From JAWLHU01 sp041690255 (GTDB lineage: Bacteria; Bacillota; Sulfobacillia; Symbiobacteriales; Symbiobacteriaceae): a stretch of DNA of 64,000 bases. This document shows positions 34,287 to 42,942 of this stretch, in pieces; the first letter of the stretch is position 1; the number at the start of each line of letters is the position of its first letter. Position numbers and translations under genes: made by a program. Under the pieces are notes generated by a model that worked only from the letters and a program-made list of their open reading frames with translations, was not told where the DNA came from and made no database searches. The DNA lies in contig JAWLHU010000005.1 of the NCBI GenBank assembly GCA_041690255.1, forward strand, positions 186,001 to 250,000. Reading direction: 5' to 3'.

Positions 34287-34709
34287 ATGTTCATGGGGGA
34301 ATACCAGCACGGGGTAGATGCAAAAGGGCGCCTGATCATCCCGGCCAAGCTTCGCGATGGCCTGGGTGAGCGCTTTATTGCCACCAAAGGGCTGGACAAG
34401 TGCCTCTTCGTCTTTCCGCTCAAGGAGTTCGAGGCGATCAGCGAGAAGCTGCGAGCGCTCGGCATGGCGAATAGCCAGGCCCGGGCCTTTAACCGCCTCT
34501 TCTTCTCCGGCGCCACCGAGTGCGAGTTGGATCCGCAGGGGCGCATCCTCCTGCCGGGAACCCTGCGGGAGTACGCCTCCATCGAAAAAGATGTGGTCAT
34601 TGTCGGCGTAGAGAATCGGGTTGAGATTTGGGCCCAGGAGCGGTGGGCAGAGTACAGTGAGGAGGCCGGCGAGCTCTATACCGAGATCGCTGAGAAGCTC
34701 GGCTTCTAA
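34287..34709 (+). CDS. mraZ: Transcriptional regulator MraZ
   Basis: A 140-residue ring-forming regulator with two AbrB-like SpoVT domains, each marked by a D-x-(K/Q)-G-R loop: DAKGRLIIPAKLRD and DPQGRILLPGTLRE. The start MFMGEYQHGVDAKGR matches Bacillus MraZ, so ATG 34287 is chosen despite an open frame to 34206. First gene of the dcw cluster; it probably controls it through the GTGG boxes upstream. Confidence 0.95.
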   Translation: MFMGEYQHGVDAKGRLIIPAKLRDGLGERFIATKGLDKCLFVFPLKEFEAISEKLRALGMANSQARAFNRLFFSGATECELDPQGRILLPGTLREYASIEKDVVIVGVENRVEIWAQERWAEYSEEAGELYTEIAEKLGF

Positions 34710-34724
34710 AGAGAGGCGAACACA

Positions 34725-35660
34725 TTGGACTTCCATCACATTCCGGTCCTGCTCAACGAGACGATGGACGCCCTGGACGTCAAGCCTGGCGGTACCTATG
34801 TGGACTGCACCCTGGGCGGCGCGGGCCACTCGACGGAGATCCTGAGGCGCACCAGCCCGGATGGTCGCCTGATCGGACTCGATCAGGACGAGAACGCCCT
34901 GCGGGCCGCCGGTGAGCGGCTCAGCCCTTTCGGGGAGCGGGCCCGGCTGGTGAAGACTAACTTCGAGCACATCGCCGCCGTCATCGACCGGTTGGGAATC
35001 GGCCCGGTGGATGGCGTCATGATGGATATCGGTGTCTCCTCTCATCAACTCGATGAGGGTGAACGTGGGTTCAGTTACCACCAGGATGCGCCGCTGGATA
35101 TGCGCATGGACCGGGAGAACCCGGTTTCGGCGGCCTCGGTTGTCAACGAGTGGGACGAAGTGGAGATCGCCCGGATCCTCTGGGAGTACAGCGAGGAGAA
35201 GTGGTCGAAGCGGATCGCCCAGTTCATTGGACAGGCCCGGAAGGAGAAGCCCATCGAGACCACCGGCGAACTGGTGGAGATCATTAAGCGGGCGATTCCG
35301 GCAGCTGCCCGGCGTGAGGGACCACATCCGGCCAGGCGCACCTTCCAGGCGATTCGAATCGCCGTGAACGATGAGCTCGGGGTGCTGGAGCGAGGGCTGG
35401 AAGGGGCCTTGCAGGTCCTGAAGCCTCGGGGCCGGTTGGCGGTGATCACCTTCCACTCGCTGGAGGACCGGATTGTCAAGCAGACCTTCGCCCGATGGGT
35501 GCAGCCCTGCACCTGCCCACCGCAGATGCCGGTCTGCATCTGCGGGAAGAAGCCCATGGCAGAACACGTCACCCGCAAGCCGGTGACCGCATCGGCGGCG
35601 GAGTTGGAGCAGAATCCACGGTCCCGGAGCGCCAAGCTGCGGGCCATCATAAAGACCTAA
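34725..35660 (+). CDS. rsmH: 16S rRNA (cytosine1402-N4)-methyltransferase
   Basis: A 311-residue SAM-dependent methyltransferase (MraW). Motifs: HIPVLLNETMDAL, SAM loop VDCTLGGAGHS, GLDQDENAL, DIGVSSHQLD and the end FHSLEDRIVKQ. TTG 34725, 15 bases after mraZ. Confidence 0.96.
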   Translation: MDFHHIPVLLNETMDALDVKPGGTYVDCTLGGAGHSTEILRRTSPDGRLIGLDQDENALRAAGERLSPFGERARLVKTNFEHIAAVIDRLGIGPVDGVMMDIGVSSHQLDEGERGFSYHQDAPLDMRMDRENPVSAASVVNEWDEVEIARILWEYSEEKWSKRIAQFIGQARKEKPIETTGELVEIIKRAIPAAARREGPHPARRTFQAIRIAVNDELGVLERGLEGALQVLKPRGRLAVITFHSLEDRIVKQTFARWVQPCTCPPQMPVCICGKKPMAEHVTRKPVTASAAELEQNPRSRSAKLRAIIKT

Positions 35661-35694
35661 ATTAACAGGATGCTCGGATGAGGAGGCGTTCAGG

Positions 35695-36198
35695 ATGTCG
35701 GCAGTACACCAGCTGGCACCCCAGGAGGAGATTCGGAGCAGTGGTCTGCCAATCCAGCGGCCAGTCGCCCGACCAGTGGTTAAGAAGAAGCGGAGATTTG
35801 GCACCGTCCTGGCCGTGACCTCGGTCTGGGCGATCTTCATGGTGCTCTCGTTTGCTCTGATTCAGAAGAACATGGCGATCCGCGAGGAGAGGGCGGCCAT
35901 CTCCCGCATGAACCAGGAGATCGATCTGCTCATTCAGCGGAACCTGGAGTTGCAGGGTACGATCGACAGCGCTACCTCGATCGCTTCGGTTCAGCAGTGG
36001 GCGGTCGGCCACCAGATGGTAGCACCGGCCGGTACGATCCCGGCCCTGAAGGGGAAGCCGGAGGCGGTCGCGCACCGGCAGGCGCCCGAGCCCTCCCCCG
36101 CCCAGGTCGAGACGGCGCAGGCCCAGCGTTCCCTCTGGCAGTCGCTCCTCGCTCGCATTACTGGCAGCAGTGGCCAGTCGGCGGGCGCGGCACGATAG
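35695..36198 (+). CDS. ftsL: Cell division protein FtsL-like
   Basis: A 167-residue bitopic protein: a basic cytoplasmic N-terminus, one membrane helix at about residues 37-58 (GTVLAVTSVWAIFMVLSFAL), then a short coiled coil (REERAAISRMNQEIDLLIQRNLELQ) and an Ala/Pro/Gln-rich tail. Topology, size and place after rsmH identify FtsL, which scaffolds DivIB/DivIC in the divisome; sequence conservation is low as usual. A strong terminator follows directly, which is unusual here. Confidence 0.8.
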   Translation: MSAVHQLAPQEEIRSSGLPIQRPVARPVVKKKRRFGTVLAVTSVWAIFMVLSFALIQKNMAIREERAAISRMNQEIDLLIQRNLELQGTIDSATSIASVQQWAVGHQMVAPAGTIPALKGKPEAVAHRQAPEPSPAQVETAQAQRSLWQSLLARITGSSGQSAGAAR

Positions 36199-36228
36199 AG
36201 AGTCGCTAAATCAAGGTAGAGAAAGAGC

Positions 36229-36257
36229 ACCCCCGGTCGCATGACCGGGGGTTTTTT
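36229..36257 (+). terminator. Strong intrinsic terminator after ftsL
   Basis: A 9-bp stem CCCCCGGTC (36230-36238) / GACCGGGGG (36243-36251) with loop GCAT and T6. Textbook form; it should end the mraZ-rsmH-ftsL transcript before the penicillin-binding protein gene. Confidence 0.92.
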
Positions 36258-36288
36258 CTCGCGAAATGTGTCTGCCACTCTTGACGGA

Positions 36289-36582
36289 ATGACAAGGAAC
36301 ATGGCCTGTCAGGTAATCAGCTACCTGCTGATCCTGGACCTCGTGCTACGCACCTGGCGCCCAGAGTGGACAGAGTGGGATGTCTGGGGAATGGTTCAGC
36401 CCCCCATGCCGGCGGATATCCTTGTGATCGGGCTGGCGGGCGGTCTGGTCCATTGGATCGTGATGCTGAGGGAGCGGACCGTGGGCCGGGCGAGAGCCAG
36501 ATGGGTTGGCATGGTGCTGGTTCTGGGAATGCTGGTCGCCGCTCTGGTCGCCGTCGCAATCGGCAAGTTCATGCGCCTCTGA
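36289..36582 (+). CDS. Small membrane protein (97 aa), function unknown
   Basis: A 97-residue protein with three predicted membrane segments (ACQVISYLLILDLVLR, PADILVIGLAGGLVHWIVML, WVGMVLVLGMLVAALVAVAI). It follows the ftsL terminator, so it needs its own promoter. ATG 36289 or 36301 are both possible; neither has a strong Shine-Dalgarno sequence. Not recognised as a dcw gene. Coding evidence is hydrophobic periodicity and GC-rich codon use. Confidence 0.55.
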   Translation: MTRNMACQVISYLLILDLVLRTWRPEWTEWDVWGMVQPPMPADILVIGLAGGLVHWIVMLRERTVGRARARWVGMVLVLGMLVAALVAVAIGKFMRL

Positions 36583-36586
36583 AGCA

Positions 36587-36620
36587 AAACCGCGAAGCCA
36601 TCATGTTGGCTTCGCGGTTT
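36587..36620. terminator. Bidirectional terminator between convergent genes
   Basis: A 14-bp stem AAACCGCGAAGCCA (36587-36600) / TGGCTTCGCGGTTT (36607-36620), with A/T runs on both sides; serves the small membrane gene and the antisense gene at 36636. Confidence 0.85.
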
Positions 36621-36635
36621 CGCGTATCTATCGTC

Positions 36636-37667
36636 TCAGTCGCGGCGTGCGTTCTCGCGGTAGTGAACGTACCGGGCATCGGGCGGGAGACCAAAGGCGC
36701 CGCGGATCGCATCGACCGCGTCCAGCACCAGGCACTGATGATCATAGAGCCCCTCGACCCAAGGGCTTGCGGTATCGGGTTGCAGGAGGATCTCTGCCCG
36801 GAGGATCTGGCTATCGGCCGGGATAGATGGCACCCCGCTCCGGACGCCAAGGGGGCAGGCATATTCGACCTCGAGCATATCGTGCTCAATGGGGATTCGC
36901 AGGGGGGCATAGACGCCGACCTGCCAGTCCAGGTCCGTCGGGAAGCGCTCGAGTAGCTGAACGGCCAGTTGTAGCGCTTCGGCGGAGGGGAGGCCGGCCC
37001 CTTCCTGCAGGAGGGAGGCGACCCCGCCAAGGAGGCCAGGCCGGTCCAGGCTGATCTGCCGGATGATCTCGTCGGCCCGCCGCCTCGCCCAGATAAACCG
37101 ATGGGCGGCGCGCAATCGCTGGAGGAGCTCTTTCGGCAGGCTTTCTGTGATCCAGGCGTTGTACCCGGGGGCATCCTTGCCGCCCGAGTGGCCGAAGAGC
37201 TCCAGGCAGAGCCGTGTCTTGGCCACCTGGACCAGGTGCTGCTCCAACTCGACAGGGTGCCCGAGGACCTCTTCCAAAGTGCTGCGGAACCGGGTCCGGT
37301 CCATGGGGCGCTCAAGTCGGAAGCCGTGCGGGAAGGGCTGCACTTTTCGGCCCAGGTTCTTCTCCATTGCAACGATATCAACCATGTGGTTGCCGTACTG
37401 CCAGGTGATCACCTCGACGTGGAGGAAGTCCGGGGCCTTTTCGAAAGGCTTCCACGAGATGCTGGCCGGGCGCCCGTCGTAGGTGTCTCCGACCTCTCCC
37501 TCCACCCGACCGTGCCGGCCCCCGCGGGCCAGTACCTCCTCGACGGTTCGCAGGGCTCCGGCTCGGACTGAGGGGGCGAAGAAGACCCGGACCATTTTGG
37601 CAAGGACTTCCGGTGCTTCGCTGCGCTCCACTGCGAAGCGCGGTGTCAGCAGATCGAGCAGTGCCAT
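36636..37667 (-). CDS. Protein of unknown function inserted antisense in the dcw cluster
   Basis: A 343-residue soluble protein (no signal or membrane segment) starting ATG 37667 with GGGAGATGGAG upstream. No family recognised. Features: an N-terminal helical part, a Trp/His-rich middle segment (HVEVITWQYGNHMVD), many Arg/Leu pairs, and a conserved-looking end (GLPPDARYVHYREN). Codon use matches neighbours. It is transcribed against the cluster between ftsL and the PBP gene. Confidence 0.7.
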   Translation of the reverse strand: MALLDLLTPRFAVERSEAPEVLAKMVRVFFAPSVRAGALRTVEEVLARGGRHGRVEGEVGDTYDGRPASISWKPFEKAPDFLHVEVITWQYGNHMVDIVAMEKNLGRKVQPFPHGFRLERPMDRTRFRSTLEEVLGHPVELEQHLVQVAKTRLCLELFGHSGGKDAPGYNAWITESLPKELLQRLRAAHRFIWARRRADEIIRQISLDRPGLLGGVASLLQEGAGLPSAEALQLAVQLLERFPTDLDWQVGVYAPLRIPIEHDMLEVEYACPLGVRSGVPSIPADSQILRAEILLQPDTASPWVEGLYDHQCLVLDAVDAIRGAFGLPPDARYVHYRENARRD

Positions 37668-37803
37668 GGCTCCATCTCCCTTGGGCTGGTCTCTTGACTA
37701 GAGTTCGAGGCGGGAGGGGCCTGACTCCTTTCTCCTTCTGCCCGCACAGGTCTGCGCATAGACTTGGGGTGCCCCGTACTGGGGTTTGGAGGAGGAGTTG
37801 GCC

Positions 37804-39924
37804 ATGTCCACCGGCGTCATGAACCGAAAGCGCACCGTGGCCCTGATCGGCATCTTTGGCATGGTCTTTCTCAGCCTGGTGGGCCGGATGTCCTACCTGC
37901 AGATCGCATCGGGCGATGAACTCTCCGGGAAGGCGTTCAGCTATCGCATGCGCCCGACCCCGATCCAGGCCGACCGTGGCGATATCGTCGATCGGAACGG
38001 TCAGCCACTCCTGGCCAACAAGGTATGCGAGTCGATCTACGCCCAGCCGATCCTGCTGAAGAACAAGCCCGCAGCCGCCGCAGCCCTGGCTCCCATCCTC
38101 CGAATGAAGGCCGACGAACTGGAGCGCCGCATGAGCCGCAAGTCCTTCTTCGAGTGGCTGAAGCGGAAGGTGGAGCCGGCGGTCGTGGAGCAGGTGAAGG
38201 CGCTGAATATCCATGGGATTGGCTTTGCGCCGGAGAAGTGCCGCTATTACCCGGAGGGGGAGCTGGCCGTCCATGCGCTGGGGATTGCCAACCTGGACCA
38301 CCAGGGGATTGAGGGGCTGGAGCTGACCTACGACAAGTACCTCCGGGGCAAGAATGGCGCCATTCAGTGCGAGTACACGGCCAGGGGTCTGCCCATGGAT
38401 GACGGCGAGTGCCACGTGAAGTACGGCACACCCGGATTGACGCTTCAGACGACGATCGATATCGGGCTGCAACGGATCGTGGAGCGGGATGTGGAGCGGG
38501 CGATCCTGGAGACCAGAGCGAAACGGGCCACGATCATGGTCATGCAGGTGAAGACCGGAGAGATCCTGGCCCTTTCCCAGTGGCCCCGCTATGATCCGTT
38601 GCTGGGTGGCAACTCGGATCCGAAGTTACGGCGGATCTTCACGGTGACGGACGCTCTGAACCCGGGCTCGATCTTCAAACCGGTCACCGCCTCGGCCGCA
38701 CTGGATTCCGGGACGATCAGCAAGGAGACGACGATCAACGACACCGGCTGCACGACGATCGATGGCTGGTCGGTCTGCAACTGGGACCACAAAGCGCTGG
38801 GGCCGGTTCACATTGATATGGTCATGGCGAAGTCATCCAACGTGGGGTTTGGCACGCTGGGCCAGTGGCTCGGGCGTGAGAAGTTCTACGAATACCACAA
38901 GCGGTTCGGACTGAACAGGCCCACGGGGATCGACCTGCCGGGGGAGGCGGTGGGGCAGTGGATCAACCCGAAGAAGGCCTCCCCGATCGACCTGGCCGTG
39001 CAGGCCTACGGGCAGACGCTGACCGTCACCCCGATTCAGATGCTGACGGCGATCGGTGCGATCGCGAATGACGGCAAGCGGATGTGGCCCCACCTGGGGA
39101 AGGCGCTCTACGATGCAAGCGGCAACCTGGTCCAGACGATCGAACCCCGGGTGGTGGAGCAGGTGGTCTCCCCTGAGGTCGCCGAGTACGTGCAGGAGTT
39201 AATGGTCGGGGTCGTGGAGACCGGCACCGGCCGGAACGCCCGGGTAGCCGGCTACAAGATGGGCGGCAAGACCGGCACGGCCAACAAGGTGGAGGGCGGG
39301 GTGATCGCGCGGGGGAAGTATATCGCTTCCTTCGTGGGGTTTGCGCCCTATCCGGACCCAGAGGTCGTGGTCCTGATCTCGGTGGATGAGCCGCAGGGCG
39401 CCTACTACGGCGGACAGGTTGCCGCCCCGATCTTCGGTGAGGTCATGTCCTCGGTCCTGGCCTACATGGAGGCGCCCAAATCGGCGGCGCCGCCGCCCAA
39501 GCCGCGGCCGGGCGAGCCGCCGCCGCCCAAGGAGCCGGAGCCGGTGGTGACCCCATCGCTGATCAACCTGCCGGTCGCTGAGGCTGAGCGGGTGGCGGCG
39601 AAGGACGGGTTCCAGATCGCCTTTCAGGGAGTGGGTATGAACGTGACCGGTCAGTTCCCGGTGCCGGGCGCTACGGCGTACAAGGGGGGGACGATCACGG
39701 CCCGCCTCGATCCACCCGCCTTGGGCGAGGAGGAGGTGACGGTGCCGCCGCTGGCGGGGAAGTCGCTCCGGGAGGCGGCACAGATCCTGGCCCTGCGCGG
39801 CCTCCTCATGGAGGTGGAGGGGAGCGGGCTGGTTGCTCGCCAGGAACCCGCTGCTGGAACACGGGTGAAGGTTGGTACCAGAATCAGGGTCTTCCTACAT
39901 GTTCCAGTGAAGAAATCTCCGTAA
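37804..39924 (+). CDS. Class B penicillin-binding protein with two PASTA domains (FtsI/SpoVD type)
   Basis: A 706-residue peptidoglycan transpeptidase. One N-terminal membrane helix (about 12-30), the PBP dimerisation domain, then the transpeptidase domain with active-site SIFK (Ser289-Lys292), SSN (344-346) and KTGT (489-492). A Pro-rich linker leads to two PASTA domains (about 582-636 and 645-700). It works with the SEDS protein at 43975. Whether it is the division (FtsI/PBP2B) or cortex (SpoVD) enzyme cannot be told; only one copy is in the cluster. ATG 37804 with GGAGGAGGAG seven bases upstream. Confidence 0.92.
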   Translation: MSTGVMNRKRTVALIGIFGMVFLSLVGRMSYLQIASGDELSGKAFSYRMRPTPIQADRGDIVDRNGQPLLANKVCESIYAQPILLKNKPAAAAALAPILRMKADELERRMSRKSFFEWLKRKVEPAVVEQVKALNIHGIGFAPEKCRYYPEGELAVHALGIANLDHQGIEGLELTYDKYLRGKNGAIQCEYTARGLPMDDGECHVKYGTPGLTLQTTIDIGLQRIVERDVERAILETRAKRATIMVMQVKTGEILALSQWPRYDPLLGGNSDPKLRRIFTVTDALNPGSIFKPVTASAALDSGTISKETTINDTGCTTIDGWSVCNWDHKALGPVHIDMVMAKSSNVGFGTLGQWLGREKFYEYHKRFGLNRPTGIDLPGEAVGQWINPKKASPIDLAVQAYGQTLTVTPIQMLTAIGAIANDGKRMWPHLGKALYDASGNLVQTIEPRVVEQVVSPEVAEYVQELMVGVVETGTGRNARVAGYKMGGKTGTANKVEGGVIARGKYIASFVGFAPYPDPEVVVLISVDEPQGAYYGGQVAAPIFGEVMSSVLAYMEAPKSAAPPPKPRPGEPPPPKEPEPVVTPSLINLPVAEAERVAAKDGFQIAFQGVGMNVTGQFPVPGATAYKGGTITARLDPPALGEEEVTVPPLAGKSLREAAQILALRGLLMEVEGSGLVARQEPAAGTRVKVGTRIRVFLHVPVKKSP

Positions 39925-40027
39925 TTTCGCAAGTGACCTGCCAGAAGAAGCAGGTATTTCACCGCTATTATGTGGAAATACTGGCAACAGAAGATGCTAC
40001 CTCCGGTAAAGTGAGGCGGACAGGGTT

Positions 40028-41518
40028 ATGCAGATACAGGATCTTTTGGGGGGCGGGCGCCTCCTGCAGGGGCGCCCGGATGGATCGGTGACGAGCGTGG
40101 CCTATGACTCACGGCGGGTGCAGCCCGGCGCCCTCTTTGTTGCGCTGTCGGGCCGCCGGGTCGATGGCCACGACTATGTGGCGGACGCGGTCGCCAGGGG
40201 GGCGGCCGCGGTGCTGGTGGAGCGGCCGGTCGCTGTGGCCGGCGAGGTGCCGGTGATCCAGGTGGAGTCGAGCCGGGCGGCCCTGGGCTGGGCTGCGGCG
40301 ATGCTCTACCGCTACCCGGCCAGGCGGCTGCGGGTGGTGGGTGTAACCGGTACGAACGGCAAGACGACCACTACGCACCTGGTCAAGGCGGTCCTGGAGG
40401 CCCGGGGCCACTCGGTGGGGTTGATGGGGACGGTCCACACGTTAATCGGCCAGGCAGAGCGGCCCTCCAGCCTGACGACCCCGCAGGCATCGGACCTGCA
40501 GGAGCTGCTGGCGCAGATGGCCGATGACGGCTGCACCTACGCCGTCATGGAGGCCTCCAGTGAAGGGCTCGACATGAATCGGGTGGATGATGTAGAGTTT
40601 GATCTCGGGGTCTTCACCAATCTGACGCAGGATCACCTGGATTATCACAAGAGCTTTGAGGCCTACCGGGACGCAAAGGCTCGGCTGTTCCACCTGCTCG
40701 ACCGACCGGGCTACAAGTCGCACAAGGCGGCGGTGATCAATCTGGACGATGCCGCTGGCGAATTCTACCGCTCCTGCTGCCAGGTGCCGGTCTGGACCTA
40801 CGGCCTCGATCCCCGGGCGATGGTCCGGGCGGAGGAGATTCAGGTCACGGCAGATGGCACGCGCTTTCGACTGGTGACGCCGGACGGGGAGATTTTCCTT
40901 GCCCTTCGGCTCGTGGGGCGTTTCAATGTATATAATGCGTTGGCAGCGGCCACTGTCGGGGTGGTTGAGGGGATCGATCTGGGCCAGATCAAGCGGGCGC
41001 TGGAGGCGCAGGAGGAGGTCGCCGGTCGCCTCCAGGCGGTCCGGGCCGGGCAGCCCTTCGGGGTCTTTGTCGACTACGCCCACTCGCCCGACTCGCTGGA
41101 GAACGTGCTCCGCACGGCTCAAGGCTTCACCCGGGGGCGGCTGATCGCCGTCTTTGGCTGCGGGGGAGACCGGGATCGGACCAAGCGGCCGATCATGGGG
41201 CGTATCGCAGCGGGACTGGCGGATTATACCATTATTACCTCCGATAATCCCCGAAGCGAGGAGCCGCGAACCATCGTCCAAGAGATTGAGGCGGGGTTGA
41301 AGCCAGCCCTGCATGAGGGACACAGCTATGAGATCATCCTGGACCGGCATGAGGCGATCCGGCGGGCGGTCATGATCGCCCAGCCCGACGATGTGATCGT
41401 GATCGCCGGAAAGGGGCATGAGACCTATCAGATCTTCAAGGACCGCACCATCGACTTCGATGACCGGGCCGTGGCCCGCTCGCTGATCGAGGCGCGCGTC
41501 GGAAAGGGCGGAGCCTGA
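40028..41518 (+). CDS. murE: UDP-MurNAc-tripeptide synthetase (meso-diaminopimelate adding)
   Basis: A 496-residue Mur ligase. ATP loop GTNGKTTTT (108-116); NLTQDHLDYH metal-binding motif; DNPR (406-409), the signature of enzymes that add meso-diaminopimelate rather than lysine. An oddity: the block normally written SSHAL/SSHGL reads SSEGL (177-181), a His to Glu change. It overlaps nothing and is followed by murF immediately. Confidence 0.94.
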   Translation: MQIQDLLGGGRLLQGRPDGSVTSVAYDSRRVQPGALFVALSGRRVDGHDYVADAVARGAAAVLVERPVAVAGEVPVIQVESSRAALGWAAAMLYRYPARRLRVVGVTGTNGKTTTTHLVKAVLEARGHSVGLMGTVHTLIGQAERPSSLTTPQASDLQELLAQMADDGCTYAVMEASSEGLDMNRVDDVEFDLGVFTNLTQDHLDYHKSFEAYRDAKARLFHLLDRPGYKSHKAAVINLDDAAGEFYRSCCQVPVWTYGLDPRAMVRAEEIQVTADGTRFRLVTPDGEIFLALRLVGRFNVYNALAAATVGVVEGIDLGQIKRALEAQEEVAGRLQAVRAGQPFGVFVDYAHSPDSLENVLRTAQGFTRGRLIAVFGCGGDRDRTKRPIMGRIAAGLADYTIITSDNPRSEEPRTIVQEIEAGLKPALHEGHSYEIILDRHEAIRRAVMIAQPDDVIVIAGKGHETYQIFKDRTIDFDDRAVARSLIEARVGKGGA

Positions 41519-42910
41519 GTGAAGCCGCTGTTTACCGCTGCAGAGATCGCCGCACTGACCAACGGTCAGGTGATTCAGGGGGACCCGTCCACCCCGGTCA
41601 CCGGGTTCACCTGGGACAGCCGCCTTGTGAAGCCGGGTGAATGCTTTGTTGCTATGCCCGGAGAGCGGGTAGACGGCCATGAGTTCGCAGCGAAGGCTGC
41701 CAGATCAGGCGCTGCCTGTATTCTCTGCGGACGTCCTGTGGACGCGCCTGGCGCCGTGGTGGTCCTGACCCCCGACCCGTTGCTCGCCCTCGGGCAGCTC
41801 GGGCGGGCTCACCGGGACCGCCTGCCGGACCTGGCGGTCGTCGGGGTAACCGGCTCCGTTGGGAAGACCACCACCAAGGAGATGGTGGCAGCGGTGCTCG
41901 CCGAGCGGTTTCGCGTCTTCCGCTCCGAGGGGAATCTGAACTCGGAGGTCGGCCTGCCGGTCACCCTTATGGACATCTCCGAGGAGGAGCAGGTCGCGGT
42001 GCTGGAGATGGGCATGCGGGCCCTGGGCGAGATTGACTACCTGGCCTCGCTCGCTCGCCCGCAGGTCGGCCTCGTGACGAATGTGGGCATCACCCATCTC
42101 GAGCTCCTCGGCACCCGGGCGAATATCGCCAGGGCGAAGAGCGAGTTGGTTCAGGCCCTGCCGCCGGAGGGGCATGCCGTGCTGAACGCCGACGACCCCC
42201 TGGTCCGGGCCATGGCCGGGATCACCCCGGCAGCGGTCTGGTTCTACGGAGAGTCGGCACGGGGGCTGGGCGAGCGCTGGGTGACGGCGACCTTCGCCCG
42301 CCGGGACGGGGAGATGGGCCAACGCTTCACCCTGGTGAGTGGTCAGGGAGAGGTGGAGGTCTACCTGCCCGCCCCCGGGAAGCACAACCTGCTGAACGCC
42401 ATGGGCGCCGCAGCCGTTGGTCTGGCCATGGGCATGGAACTGGCAGAGATCGCCAGGGGGCTCGCCCGGTTTACCAACGCCGGCAGTCGCATGCGGCTGC
42501 TCAATGTGGGCCCGATCCGAGTCCTGGACGATACGTATAACGCGGCACCCTCATCGGTGGTCGCCGCTCTCGGCGTCATGCGGGAGCAGGGTGGGCCTGC
42601 GGGACGCACCGTGGCGGTGCTGGGCGATATGTACGAGCTTGGTGACCTGGCCGAGGCCGGGCACCGGGAGGTGGGGACTGAGGCTGCCCGCCAGGCTGAT
42701 CTGGTGATCGCAGTCGGCGATATGGCCCGGTTCATCGCCCAGGAGGCAGGGGCGAAGGCGACCTACTTCGAGGAGAAGGGGCCCGCTATCGCCCATCTGA
42801 GGGCTCTGCTCCGGCCCGGCGACCTCGTCCTGGTGAAGGGCTCCCGCGGCATGCGGATGGAGGAGATCGTCGAGGCACTTCAGAATCAGTTCGGGGCGAT
42901 ACCGTCCTAG
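41519..42910 (+). CDS. murF: UDP-MurNAc-tripeptide:D-Ala-D-Ala ligase
   Basis: A 463-residue Mur ligase that adds D-Ala-D-Ala. ATP loop GVTGSVGKTTTKE, EMGMRALGEI and the ITHLELLG segment are typical of MurF. GTG start directly after the murE stop (TGAGTG). Confidence 0.95.
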   Translation: MKPLFTAAEIAALTNGQVIQGDPSTPVTGFTWDSRLVKPGECFVAMPGERVDGHEFAAKAARSGAACILCGRPVDAPGAVVVLTPDPLLALGQLGRAHRDRLPDLAVVGVTGSVGKTTTKEMVAAVLAERFRVFRSEGNLNSEVGLPVTLMDISEEEQVAVLEMGMRALGEIDYLASLARPQVGLVTNVGITHLELLGTRANIARAKSELVQALPPEGHAVLNADDPLVRAMAGITPAAVWFYGESARGLGERWVTATFARRDGEMGQRFTLVSGQGEVEVYLPAPGKHNLLNAMGAAAVGLAMGMELAEIARGLARFTNAGSRMRLLNVGPIRVLDDTYNAAPSSVVAALGVMREQGGPAGRTVAVLGDMYELGDLAEAGHREVGTEAARQADLVIAVGDMARFIAQEAGAKATYFEEKGPAIAHLRALLRPGDLVLVKGSRGMRMEEIVEALQNQFGAIPS

Positions 42911-42942
42911 TCGTAATACCCCATACGAAAGGGCTCGATGAG

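Noticed and set aside
34032..35840. A 602-codon minus-strand frame over mraZ and rsmH
   Set aside because: Opposite two well-identified genes; it also reads through the MraZ operator.
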